A stretch of 64,000 nt of DNA from Pseudomonas sp. Root562 (GTDB lineage Bacteria > Pseudomonadota > Gammaproteobacteria > Pseudomonadales > Pseudomonadaceae). Positions 37,701-45,242 of this stretch are shown here, in pieces (positions within the stretch are counted from its first letter, which is position 1; each line of letters opens with the position of its first letter). The notes beneath the pieces were generated by a model. The model did not search any database. It was not told where the DNA came from and saw only the letters and a list, made by a program, of their open reading frames with translations. The stretch covers positions 62,220-126,219 of the forward strand of contig NZ_LMGK01000023.1 of NCBI RefSeq assembly GCF_001427125.1, read 5' to 3'. The translations under genes and the position numbers were made by a program.

Positions 37701-38612
37701 AGCCCGCAGGACGGCAACGAACTCAGCCAGCTGATGAAGAACGCCGACACGGCGATGTACCACGCCAAGGAACGCGGCAAGAACAACTTCCAGTTCTATC
37801 AGGCGGACATGAACGCCAGCGCCCTTGAGCGCCTGGAGCTGGAAAGCGACCTGCGCCACGCTCTGGAGCAGAATGAATTCGTGCTGTATTACCAGCCGCA
37901 ATTCAGCGGCGACGGCAAACGTTTGACCGGCGCCGAGGCCCTGCTGCGCTGGCGCCATCCGCGCCGTGGCCTGGTACCGCCAGGGGACTTCATTCCGGTG
38001 CTGGAAGAGCTCGGCCTGGTGGTGGATGTGGGTGACTGGGTGATCAGTGAAGCCTGCCGTCAACTCAAGACCTGGCATCAGGCCAGATTGCGCGTGCCGA
38101 AGGTGTCGGTGAACATTTCCGCGCGGCAATTCTCCGACGGCCAACTCGGCATGCGGATCGCCACCATTCTCAAGGAAACCGGCTTGCCGCCGGCGTGCCT
38201 GGAACTGGAGCTGACCGAAAGTATCCTGATGCGAGAAGTCAGTGAGGCGATGCAGATTCTCGACGGCCTGAAAAATCTTGGCCTGAGCATTGCTGTCGAT
38301 GACTTCGGCACCGGTTATTCATCGCTCAACTACCTCAAGCAGTTCCCGATCGACGTGCTGAAAATCGACCGCACCTTCGTCGACGGCCTGCCATCCGGCG
38401 AACAGGACGCGCAGATTGCCCGCGCGATCATCGCCATGGCCCACAGCCTCAACCTGGCGGTGATCGCCGAGGGCGTGGAAACCCATGAGCAGCTGGATTT
38501 CCTCAGGGAGCACGGTTGCGACGAGGTTCAAGGCTACCTGTTCGGCCGCCCGATGCCGGCCGGGCAGTTTGAAGTGCAGTTCAGCAATGATGCGCTGTTC
38601 ATGTTCGACTGA
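34764..38612 (+). CDS. morA: MorA-type c-di-GMP sensor: membrane-PAS-GGDEF-EAL protein
   Basis: 1282 residues from a TTG (AGGA 8 nt upstream); a stop lies two codons before, and the next ATG falls inside the first membrane helix. Two membrane segments (about 25-47 and 255-280) bracket a periplasmic sensor. Several PAS domains follow (about 290-840), then GGDEF at 926-930 and EAL at 1058-1060, with the later DDFGTGYSSL intact. Both catalytic motifs look active; the RxxD product-inhibition site before GGDEF is absent (D..D). Position next to glyA matches P. aeruginosa MorA, which controls motility and biofilm. Confidence 0.92.
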   Translation: MSNVPSSLITSAPTAAPGSPLRGTLKGALATLVLMLLALMFWQLLDQLRETQKTQRQYTIDYTADLAAQVSLNMALNARIALNLLPIVEQPQTADEQQELLRKLQKSLPDLISLALLSPSGRILNDSASNSEDADYLAELVRRSRAQPHYFSNAIDGSVVHLLLHQASGSTRGYWALRLKPTFFTTLTKLNEAGDRPLWLVENRFNHQIISRDESLPLVNPGTLTQDDLTNSVLTVPLSSSDWQLRGLFDRHRVLEELLPAFIGKCLLGLAFSMLPFIVLLNMRRRQRQLHEGRRRYQEIFEGTGVALCVLDVASLKNVFDKARLHSNEQLHTWLADPEQRRQLLQELRITEVNQVALQLLNVNTTQQAWDLLIDGNPLDGSAIGNKVLEALLNRQEQLELEIKLQDATGRDQHLWLVLRLPQDLADYKAVILSITDITSRKLIELSLQEREGFWSDVVRTVPDHLYVQDVISQRMIFSNHHLGQTLGYNRAELQQMGEYFWEILLHPDDADFYHRSRQSQRLGGYSQLLQCQLRFRHRDGEWRRFDIREQALARDKHDQVTRIIGVAKDVTEQIEASESLRDSEQRYRMLAESISDVIFSTDSRMALNYVSPSVQAVLGYDAEWIFQNGWQSTIANPHQLTGIYSLMERVGKALDQPDQLALLRNQVQTQLFLFDCLRADGRKIPIELRLVLVWDEHGAFEGVLGVGRDISQQRRAEKDLRMAATVFEHSTSAILITDPAGYIVQANEAFSRVSGYAVEQVLDQLPNMLTVDEQQEAHLRYVLMQLNQHSTWEGEVWLRRRNGEHYPAWVGITAVLDDEGDLASYVCFFSDISERKASEQRIHRLAYYDALTHLPNRTLFQDRLHTALQAAERQKSWVVLMFLDLDRFKPINDSLGHAAGDRMLKEMATRLLGCVDDDDTVARMGGDEFTLLLQPRANREIALNRAIHVAEQILASLVKPFVLEGREFFVTASIGIALSPQDGNELSQLMKNADTAMYHAKERGKNNFQFYQADMNASALERLELESDLRHALEQNEFVLYYQPQFSGDGKRLTGAEALLRWRHPRRGLVPPGDFIPVLEELGLVVDVGDWVISEACRQLKTWHQARLRVPKVSVNISARQFSDGQLGMRIATILKETGLPPACLELELTESILMREVSEAMQILDGLKNLGLSIAVDDFGTGYSSLNYLKQFPIDVLKIDRTFVDGLPSGEQDAQIARAIIAMAHSLNLAVIAEGVETHEQLDFLREHGCDEVQGYLFGRPMPAGQFEVQFSNDALFMFD

Positions 38613-38637
38613 GACGTTGTGGTGAAACAGCCGGGCC

Positions 38638-38836
38638 TCATCGCTGGCAAGCCAGCTCCCACAATGTCCGTGTCGGTCGTGAATTGATCGTTCCCACGCT
38701 CCGCGTGGGAATGCAGCCCGTGACGCTCCGCGTCACATGCGAAGCGGACGCAGAGCGTCCAGTGAGGCGTTCCCACGCAGAGCGTGGGAACGATCAACAA
38801 CACAAGACCCTGTGGGAGCTGGCTTGCCAGCGATGG
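38638..38836. repeat. Nested palindromic repeats (one repeat family inside a REPIN)
   Basis: The outer arms CATCGCTGGCAAGCCAGCTC (38638) and GAGCTGGCTTGCCAGCGATG (ending about 38835) are the same REP family as at 32641. Between them a different element runs 38685-38796 with a perfect 16-bp terminal inverted repeat (TGATCGTTCCCACGCT/AGCGTGGGAACGATCA) and internal hairpins. It fills most of the 354-bp morA-glyA gap. Confidence 0.88.
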
Positions 38837-38966
38837 GGCCGGCACAGGTGCCGCATATCCGGTCATGAAGCCCACTTGTCTGCGACATGATGCCGTTTCA
38901 TATGCCATCTAAAACCCATTGGGTTAGAATGCCCCCCTTTTCCGCCCCCGATCCTTGAGGACCGCC

Positions 38967-40220
38967 ATGTTCAGCCGTGATTTGACTATTGCCAAGTACG
39001 ACGCCGATCTCTTTGCCGCCATGGAGCAAGAAGCTCAGCGCCAGGAAGAGCACATTGAGCTGATCGCTTCGGAAAACTACACCAGCCCTGCGGTGATGGA
39101 AGCTCAAGGCTCGGTGCTGACCAACAAGTACGCCGAAGGCTACCCAGGCAAGCGCTACTACGGTGGTTGCGAGTACGTCGACGTCGTCGAGCAACTGGCC
39201 ATCGACCGCGCCAAAGAACTGTTCGGCGCCGATTACGCCAACGTTCAACCGCACGCCGGTTCGCAAGCCAACGCCGCTGTCTACCTGGCGCTGCTGTCGG
39301 CCGGTGACACCATCCTGGGCATGAGCCTGGCCCACGGCGGTCACTTGACCCACGGTGCCAGCGTTTCGTCTTCGGGCAAGCTGTACAACGCCATCCAGTA
39401 CGGCATCGATGCCAACGGCCTGATCGACTACGACGAAGTCGAGCGCCTGGCAGTCGAGCACAAGCCGAAAATGATCGTGGCCGGTTTCTCTGCCTACTCG
39501 CAGATCCTCGACTTCCCGCGCTTCCGTGCAATCGCCGACAAAGTGGGTGCCTACCTGTTCGTCGACATGGCCCACGTGGCCGGTCTGGTTGCCGCGGGCG
39601 TCTACCCGAACCCGGTTCCATTCGCTGACGTCGTGACCACCACCACCCACAAGACCCTGCGTGGTCCACGTGGCGGCCTGATCCTGGCTCGCGCCAATGC
39701 CGACATCGAGAAGAAGCTGAACTCCGCCGTATTCCCGGGCGCCCAGGGCGGCCCGCTGGAGCATGTGATCGCTGCCAAGGCAATCTGCTTCAAGGAAGCG
39801 CTGCAGCCTGAGTTCAAGGCTTACCAGCAACAAGTGGTGAAGAACGCCAAGGCCATGGCCGGCGTGTTCATCGAGCGCGGTTTCGACGTGGTTTCCGGCG
39901 GTACTGAAAACCACCTGTTCCTGCTGTCGCTGATCAAGCAGGAAATCTCCGGTAAAGACGCCGACGCCGCGCTGGGCAAAGCGTTCATCACCGTGAACAA
40001 GAACTCCGTGCCAAACGACCCACGCTCCCCGTTCGTCACCTCCGGCCTGCGCTTCGGCACTCCGGCAGTGACCACTCGCGGCTTCAAGGAAGCAGAGTGC
40101 AAGGAACTGGCCGGCTGGATCTGCGACATCCTGGCAGATCTTTCCAACGAAGCGGTGATCGACGCCGTTCGTGAGAAGGTCAAGGCCATCTGCAAGAAGC
40201 TGCCAGTGTACGGCGCTTAA
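38967..40220 (+). CDS. glyA: Serine hydroxymethyltransferase
   Basis: 417 residues from the ATG at 38967, with GAGGA upstream. PLP lysine Lys229 sits in VVTTTTHKTLRGPRGG, with ELIASENYTSPAV and the YAEGYPGKRYYGG substrate region intact. It interconverts serine and glycine and supplies one-carbon units. Equivalent to glyA3 beside morA in P. aeruginosa, as I recall. Confidence 0.98.
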   Translation: MFSRDLTIAKYDADLFAAMEQEAQRQEEHIELIASENYTSPAVMEAQGSVLTNKYAEGYPGKRYYGGCEYVDVVEQLAIDRAKELFGADYANVQPHAGSQANAAVYLALLSAGDTILGMSLAHGGHLTHGASVSSSGKLYNAIQYGIDANGLIDYDEVERLAVEHKPKMIVAGFSAYSQILDFPRFRAIADKVGAYLFVDMAHVAGLVAAGVYPNPVPFADVVTTTTHKTLRGPRGGLILARANADIEKKLNSAVFPGAQGGPLEHVIAAKAICFKEALQPEFKAYQQQVVKNAKAMAGVFIERGFDVVSGGTENHLFLLSLIKQEISGKDADAALGKAFITVNKNSVPNDPRSPFVTSGLRFGTPAVTTRGFKEAECKELAGWICDILADLSNEAVIDAVREKVKAICKKLPVYGA

Positions 40221-40242
40221 TCAGCGTTGCTGAACCGCAGTT

Positions 40243-40277
40243 GAAAAACCGGCCAGGAAACTGGCCGGTTTTTTTTC
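40243..40277 (+). terminator. Rho-independent terminator of glyA
   Basis: AAAAACCGGCCAG, GAAA, CTGGCCGG followed by nine T. The lanM stop lies 60 bp further on, transcribed toward it. Confidence 0.92.
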
Positions 40278-40337
40278 GTCGACAAATCAACCTGGTCAGC
40301 GCCGCTCTTTATCAAGCTGATCCTGACGCCTTTGCGC

Positions 40338-43300
40338 TCAAGGCTCGACTGTCGGCTGCGCGAACTTCATGGATAACACATCAGGCAAACCGCCTTCTAC
40401 CGCATTCAGCAGGGCCTGACCGACACCCGTAATCCCCAGCATCAGCCCCAGGTCCGGGACACTGCCCTCCCCCAAGAAGTCTTCATCGAGGAAGTTATGG
40501 AGCACCTGAGAGAGCGCCCCCATGACCCTGGCAATGCCCGGTGCGTTGCCCGTGTCACGGTACTCGCTCAGCAAGCACATGAGATTGCCGAAATCGCCGT
40601 GACACAAACTGTAGCCCGAACCCAGCCCCTGTTCCCAAAGGTGGCGCTCACAACGCTCGGCGTCTTGTTCGAGCAAATCCCGGGTGTCGCCATCCAGCGT
40701 GCCGCCCATCGTACGTATCAACCAACGCCGGGCAATCAGAATACCCGCGTCGCCATGACACCACTTGATGGTGGACGAAGACTTCGCGTTTTCACGTAAA
40801 TCAAGCCAGTACCCCTCGACAGTGAGGCGATTTTCAGCCCGTACGTACTGTGCGATCAACTGAGCCAACAGCGGATCGCGAGTCACGTCCCACACCTTGC
40901 CCAATGCGTACAGAACACCGGAAATACCATGGGAAAAACCTGTCCACAGCGGCTTGCCCGTGTTTTTTAACAACAACACTCCGTTATCCAGCGTCACTGC
41001 CGATTGGATCGATTGCGAGAAACGTTCGATCAGGGGGAGCAATGTCTCACGCTGTTCAAGCTGATAAAGGTTCACCAGTACAGTCACCGCCCCGCACCAG
41101 CCATGAATGAAATCGAACTCATCGGCTGTGCTCGGGATATCTGCCAGTTTGCCCAGCAATTCATCGACCTTTGTCTCGTACGTCAGACGACCAGTCATGA
41201 GTCGATAATTGACCAACACGTATAAGTAGGAGGACAGGCCGAAATAGGCACTGACTGTCAGTTCACTGGCGAAGTGCCCGTGGGACAGGGCCATGGAGCA
41301 CAGAATGCGTTCGGCATCCTCCAGATAAGGCAATTCACCGGTGATCCGGTACAGGCTCAAGTAGAAAATCGCCAGGCCGCCCATGCCGTTGTATACACCG
41401 CAGCCCATGGGTGAAATGAAATGGCGGCTTGTACGAGGGTGCGTATCCATGAACCTCCAGCCTGCATCCCCTTGCTCACCGTCAATACGCACCTTTGCGA
41501 TGGCCTCAGCAATCTTCATCGCACAACGCACATACTGCGCCGAACTCAGGTCTGGCACGACGTTAAGTTGATGTTCGCGGTTCATAGGCAAGGCTTCGCT
41601 TGCCACGGGAAACAGGCACATCTGCAATACATGCCTCTGAAAGGCTTTATCGCTTGACGAGAAACTCTCCAGCTTGCGGCGGCAACTGTCGAACGAGTTC
41701 TCGATCGCCAGGGAAGCAACAGTCTCGCCATGGGCATTGATCAAGTGGCTGGATAACAATGGCAAGGTGAAACAAGGGACGTCGGTTTTTTTCAGATCCC
41801 TGATTTCATGCCGAGGTATCTCATAATCGTTGAGTGTCTCAGGCAAGTCTGACCACAGGGTCGCCAGCAACAACTCCTGTTGAACGCGACACTGAGTAAA
41901 ACGCGGATGAAGCATCATCGCGATGAAATCCGCATAGCGCTGCGTATTTTTCATCAGGACGCGAGTCTTCAGTGAGGCGGCATGTTGCGCGAGCAGCTCA
42001 AGCACGGCTTCCCGAGTGTTCATCAATTCATCGTAGGCGCGCTCGAAACCCAGAAAAAATGCGGCCTGGTGATCAGCGACCGAATGCGTCGTGCCAGCGA
42101 AAACCGGCAAGTGCCGGATGACCGGCCGACTGTCGAATTCAACGGATTTCAATCGATAAAAGCGTTGCTCGCGAACCAGCTGTTTTCTCTTCCCCGTGAA
42201 GTGCTGCTGGCGGCTAAGACCGCTGTAATCATTGTCTGAATCCGGGGTGTAAGGCACGAAGCCACTTGAAAAAACGGATTGCCCATTGAGCTTGATCGTT
42301 TTGAACAGGGCGCGGCTGTGCGCCAATGGCGTTCTCAAATCAATCATGGACGGGGTGAACAAACACTCCAGATCGATCATGACCGGACTGCTGCCGCAGG
42401 CAATGATGTTTTCGTAGTGAAAGTCGATGCCGTTCAAGGCGTGGATCACTGCAACCTGGGCGCCCAGACGCTGAAAAAAAATATCCAGATCGCCTACGTT
42501 TTCGCATTCCCGGTTTTCGATTTTTTCAATCCAGCAATGATCGTCCTGCGACACCATGACCGGGGCATAAACGTCAAAGCACGCATTACCGCTGCTCGCA
42601 CGCAATTGCTCAAGCAATGCCCCGTAAAACAACGCTTCCCGGTTGCTGCGGGGTTTGTACACCAGTGATCGGTCGCCGACCTGAACGAAGCAGACTGTTT
42701 CACCATTGGAGTGGAAGTCGCCCAGCCCCAGGACGATGGAGTCGATGCGTCGGTCGGAAAGCGGGAAGGCCGCTACGAGTCGTTCGATATCCTGGCTGAA
42801 GTGATCGATGACCTTGTAAAGATAAGCCACAGTGTCGTCGATTCGCTGAAACAACAGATCGGTCAATACCGGGTAGGCAGCCAGGAACGGCACTAAGGCG
42901 CCTTCTGAGAACTCTCGGTTGAATGCCTGTAGATCCAGTTCGGGGCTCTCGGCGATCCGGCTGTTCAATTGGTGAACAAGCGATTTTTCGGCCAAGTATC
43001 TGATATTCGAAATGATACTTGCGCGAGCGCTGAGCAAGAAGGCTTCGACATTAATCCATTCACAAGCTTGCGTATATTTTTGGTCACTTTTGAAAACATG
43101 TTTCAGATAAACATACCAACAGGCATGAAAAAAACCAAACCCTTCGCTATCACTGTCATGCGCTTCGAAAGGCAACGAGGCAAGATCGTCAACTCTTTCA
43201 TTAAGCAGCGGAATAAAACAGCAACTTCCCCGATACGCACCCGATGAATAATATGCCAAATTCTTTATAAGCGCTTGTCGATCAACTCCAAAGTATCGCA

Positions 43301-43412
43301 GTACAGCCTTGTCATCCGCGTGCAGCAGTTCTATTGTCTTGCGCAGTGTTTCAGGGGATGGAACGGTATTTTTTGCTTTCAACTCATTAATATTCAAATT
43401 ATCGGTCAACAT
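40338..43412 (-). CDS. lanM: Class II lanthionine synthetase LanM
   Basis: 1024 residues from the ATG at 43412 (MLTDNLNINEL); a TTG two codons earlier is less likely. The N-terminal dehydratase (DUF4135, about 150-530) has a kinase-like active site: Lys253 in LVYKPRS, Asp330/His332/Asn335 in DFHYENII, and Asp347/Glu349 in MIDLECLF, equivalent to CylM residues known to be catalytic. The C-terminal cyclase (about 650-1010) keeps the zinc ligands Cys885 (KWCHGD) and Cys937-His938 (LCHGDFG). It would dehydrate Ser/Thr and form thioether rings on the adjacent precursor. 55 bp after lanA on the same strand. Base composition is lower in GC than in neighbours, suggesting acquisition. Confidence 0.96.
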   Translation of the reverse strand: MLTDNLNINELKAKNTVPSPETLRKTIELLHADDKAVLRYFGVDRQALIKNLAYYSSGAYRGSCCFIPLLNERVDDLASLPFEAHDSDSEGFGFFHACWYVYLKHVFKSDQKYTQACEWINVEAFLLSARASIISNIRYLAEKSLVHQLNSRIAESPELDLQAFNREFSEGALVPFLAAYPVLTDLLFQRIDDTVAYLYKVIDHFSQDIERLVAAFPLSDRRIDSIVLGLGDFHSNGETVCFVQVGDRSLVYKPRSNREALFYGALLEQLRASSGNACFDVYAPVMVSQDDHCWIEKIENRECENVGDLDIFFQRLGAQVAVIHALNGIDFHYENIIACGSSPVMIDLECLFTPSMIDLRTPLAHSRALFKTIKLNGQSVFSSGFVPYTPDSDNDYSGLSRQQHFTGKRKQLVREQRFYRLKSVEFDSRPVIRHLPVFAGTTHSVADHQAAFFLGFERAYDELMNTREAVLELLAQHAASLKTRVLMKNTQRYADFIAMMLHPRFTQCRVQQELLLATLWSDLPETLNDYEIPRHEIRDLKKTDVPCFTLPLLSSHLINAHGETVASLAIENSFDSCRRKLESFSSSDKAFQRHVLQMCLFPVASEALPMNREHQLNVVPDLSSAQYVRCAMKIAEAIAKVRIDGEQGDAGWRFMDTHPRTSRHFISPMGCGVYNGMGGLAIFYLSLYRITGELPYLEDAERILCSMALSHGHFASELTVSAYFGLSSYLYVLVNYRLMTGRLTYETKVDELLGKLADIPSTADEFDFIHGWCGAVTVLVNLYQLEQRETLLPLIERFSQSIQSAVTLDNGVLLLKNTGKPLWTGFSHGISGVLYALGKVWDVTRDPLLAQLIAQYVRAENRLTVEGYWLDLRENAKSSSTIKWCHGDAGILIARRWLIRTMGGTLDGDTRDLLEQDAERCERHLWEQGLGSGYSLCHGDFGNLMCLLSEYRDTGNAPGIARVMGALSQVLHNFLDEDFLGEGSVPDLGLMLGITGVGQALLNAVEGGLPDVLSMKFAQPTVEP

Positions 43413-43436
43413 CGCCAAACACCCAAGACAAGCAGA

Positions 43437-43451
43437 GCGGGACGTGCCCGC
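43437..43451 (-). promoter_or_regulatory. Hairpin between lanA and lanM, possible attenuator
   Basis: GCGGG and CCCGC arms separated by a 5-nt loop, followed on the minus strand by T-rich but interrupted sequence. A leaky terminator here would yield more precursor than enzyme mRNA, as in many lantibiotic operons. Confidence 0.4.
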
Positions 43452-43467
43452 CCTGCATGGAGATCGG

Positions 43468-43617
43468 TTAGCAGCAGCCTAGAACAGTACACTGCAGGGT
43501 TCCACAAGACACATTAGTGCACATTGTTTCCCCTCCGACATCTGCCTGACCAGAACTTGCATACGCTTCGAACTCGGCATCCAACTCACCCGACAGATCC
43601 ATAATTTGCTCTTGCAT
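43468..43617 (-). CDS. lanA: Class II lanthipeptide precursor LanA
   Basis: 49 residues from the ATG at 43617, with a perfect AGGAG 8 nt upstream. The acidic leader (residues 1-29) contains MDLSGELDAEFEAY and ends in VGG, the double-glycine type site cut by LanT peptidases. The predicted core is ETMCTNVSCGTLQCTVLGCC: four Thr, one Ser and five Cys in 20 residues, ending in Cys-Cys. It directly precedes lanM. The longer open frame to 43728 has no ribosome site. Product activity cannot be read from the sequence. Confidence 0.92.
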   Translation of the reverse strand: MQEQIMDLSGELDAEFEAYASSGQADVGGETMCTNVSCGTLQCTVLGCC

Positions 43618-43935
43618 GGGATTTCTCCTGAGATATACATTTGTCTGAATTGACGACGGCGACTTTAGCACTTGACCGCAACACGTAAAGCCGCAATTTA
43701 GAACAAAATGTAAAGCAAGACATCGCATATTTCGTTACATCCAACAGCCAATATAAAATAATGACACCGCCCCGGAATTCAACAAACTCGACACGCAGCC
43801 CCTTACAAATCTCAACCCACTATGAACCTGACACACAAAAAATCACGCACCATCAAATAGCAAATAAAACAAATGCCTTCAATAAAAACACCTATTTGAG
43901 CCGGCGTCCCTGCCGCCATTACTGCCCGTACTTTT
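43618..43935. other. AT-rich intergenic region upstream of lanA
   Basis: About 318 bp, clearly AT-richer than surrounding DNA. It must hold the lanA promoter (a poor TTTACG-16 bp-TAAAGT match lies on the minus strand) and the yjiA 3' end. I see no gene, terminator or known operator. Confidence 0.5.
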
Positions 43936-44922
43936 TTAATCCGAGACAACTCGCGCAAAACCTTCGCGAATCTTTTCTTCCGGTAAATCGTCGGCAATAA
44001 ACACGATCACACTCTCACGCGCTTCGCCCTCGGCCCATGGGGTGTCCCAATCGAAACCGTAAAGCTTCAGCACGCCCTGAAACACCATGCGCCGCGGTTC
44101 GCCAGCGATGTTCAACACGCCTTTGTAGCGCAGCAGTTGTTTGCCGTGGTCTTCCAGCAGCTCGTTCATGAACTCGCTGAGCTTGTCGATATCCAGCGGC
44201 TTGTCGCTACGCAGCACAAGGCTGCTAATGCGGTCGATGGAGGGCGCCTGGCTTACCGGACGCAGACTCACGCCACCGCCAAGGTCAGCATTGAGATTGA
44301 AACCACGTACGTCGAGCATTTCGGCCAGGTCGATCTTGCCGTGATCGACCACACGGATCGGAGCCCGACGATTGATCCGGGTCAGCCGTTCGCTCAATGC
44401 GTTAAAGGTCGGCTCGTCCACCAGATCGCGCTTGCTCACCAGCAAGCGGTCGGCGAAGCCGATCTGGGCCTGGGCGATGGTCTGTGTCAGGTGGGTCTCG
44501 GCATGTGCCGCGTCCACCAGGGTGATGATGCCGTCGAGGATATAGCGTTCTCGCAATTCTTCATCGATGAAGAAGGTTTGCGCCACCGGCGCCGGGTCGG
44601 CCAGGCCGGTGCATTCGATCACCAGCCGGTCGAATACGATGTCGCCGCCGTCGAGACGCTCGAGCAGCAGGTACAGGGCCTTGGTCAGGTCGGTGTGGAT
44701 GGTGCAGCAGACGCAACCGTTGGACAGCGTCATCACTTGTACCGGCTCGTCACCCAGCAGTTGGGTATCGACACCGGCGTCGCTGAATTCGTTTTCGATC
44801 ACGGCGATTTTAAGGCCGTGCTCGGCTTTCAGCAGGTGGCGCAGCAAAGTGGTTTTACCGGCGCCGAGGAACCCGCTGAGGATTGTTACCGGGATAGGGG
44901 GTAGCAAAGGAAGGTCTCCCAT
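43936..44922 (-). CDS. yjiA: COG0523 GTPase YjiA (CobW/YjiA-type metal chaperone)
   Basis: 328 residues. P-loop SGFLGAGKTT, metal-site CxCC motif NGCVCCTIH, ECTGLADPAP and the base-recognition region SKRDLVDE. The C-terminal CobW domain ends with LPEEKIREGFARVVSD. Close to E. coli YjiA by memory of its sequence. Start is uncertain: the ATG at 44922 has no ribosome site, while GGGAG lies 8 nt before an in-frame TTG at 44907. With yjiX and cstA it forms the same trio as E. coli yjiA-yjiX-yjiY, a carbon-starvation/pyruvate uptake locus; metal partner unknown. Confidence 0.92.
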   Translation of the reverse strand: MGDLPLLPPIPVTILSGFLGAGKTTLLRHLLKAEHGLKIAVIENEFSDAGVDTQLLGDEPVQVMTLSNGCVCCTIHTDLTKALYLLLERLDGGDIVFDRLVIECTGLADPAPVAQTFFIDEELRERYILDGIITLVDAAHAETHLTQTIAQAQIGFADRLLVSKRDLVDEPTFNALSERLTRINRRAPIRVVDHGKIDLAEMLDVRGFNLNADLGGGVSLRPVSQAPSIDRISSLVLRSDKPLDIDKLSEFMNELLEDHGKQLLRYKGVLNIAGEPRRMVFQGVLKLYGFDWDTPWAEGEARESVIVFIADDLPEEKIREGFARVVSD

Positions 44923-44934
44923 ACACTGAAAAAA

Positions 44935-45005
44935 CTGTAGGAGCCTGGCTTGCCAGCGATGGCGTCCTGAAGATCGCTATCGCCGGCAAGCCGTGCTCCT
45001 ACAGT
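44935..45005. repeat. REPIN between yjiA and yjiX
   Basis: CTGTAGGAGCCTGGCTTGCC and GGCAAGCCGTGCTCCTACAG form a compact inverted pair, a hybrid of the two REP types in this window. Confidence 0.82.
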
Positions 45006-45029
45006 GGTGTGTTACCTAAGCGTGGTGCT

Positions 45030-45227
45030 TCAACAGCACTTCGGCCCACCCTTGCCACCGTAACGGGCTTCCTGACGTTCGCGGAAGAACATCTCGTAGC
45101 TCATTACCGGTTTGTCCGGGTGTTTGGTTTGCATGTGCTCGACATAGTTGTCGTAGTCGGGCATGCCGACCATCAGGCGTGCGGCCTGACCGAGGTATTT
45201 ACCGAGGCGACTCAGGTCATTGAACAT
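45030..45227 (-). CDS. yjiX: YbdD/YjiX family small protein
   Basis: 65 residues. LGQAARLMVGMPDYDNYVEHM and the end ERQEARYGGKGGPKCC are typical of the DUF466/YbdD family, always found beside CstA-type transporters. Recent work links YbdD-type proteins to transporter function; the mechanism here is inferred. 15 bp after cstA on the same strand. Confidence 0.93.
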   Translation of the reverse strand: MFNDLSRLGKYLGQAARLMVGMPDYDNYVEHMQTKHPDKPVMSYEMFFRERQEARYGGKGGPKCC

Positions 45228-45242
45228 GCTGCAGATCCTCGA

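Noticed and set aside
36312..38144. 610-codon minus-strand open frame
   Set aside because: Antisense to the GGDEF-EAL part of morA, which is clearly the real gene.
43468..43728. 86-codon version of the lanthipeptide precursor starting at 43728
   Set aside because: The longer start has no ribosome site, while the internal ATG at 43617 has AGGAG at ideal spacing and yields a normal class II leader.
43761..44000. 79-codon plus-strand open frame beside the lanthipeptide locus, considered as a second precursor or immunity gene
   Set aside because: Asn/Thr/His-rich translation from AT-rich DNA, no ribosome site, no leader pattern, and it runs into yjiA antisense.
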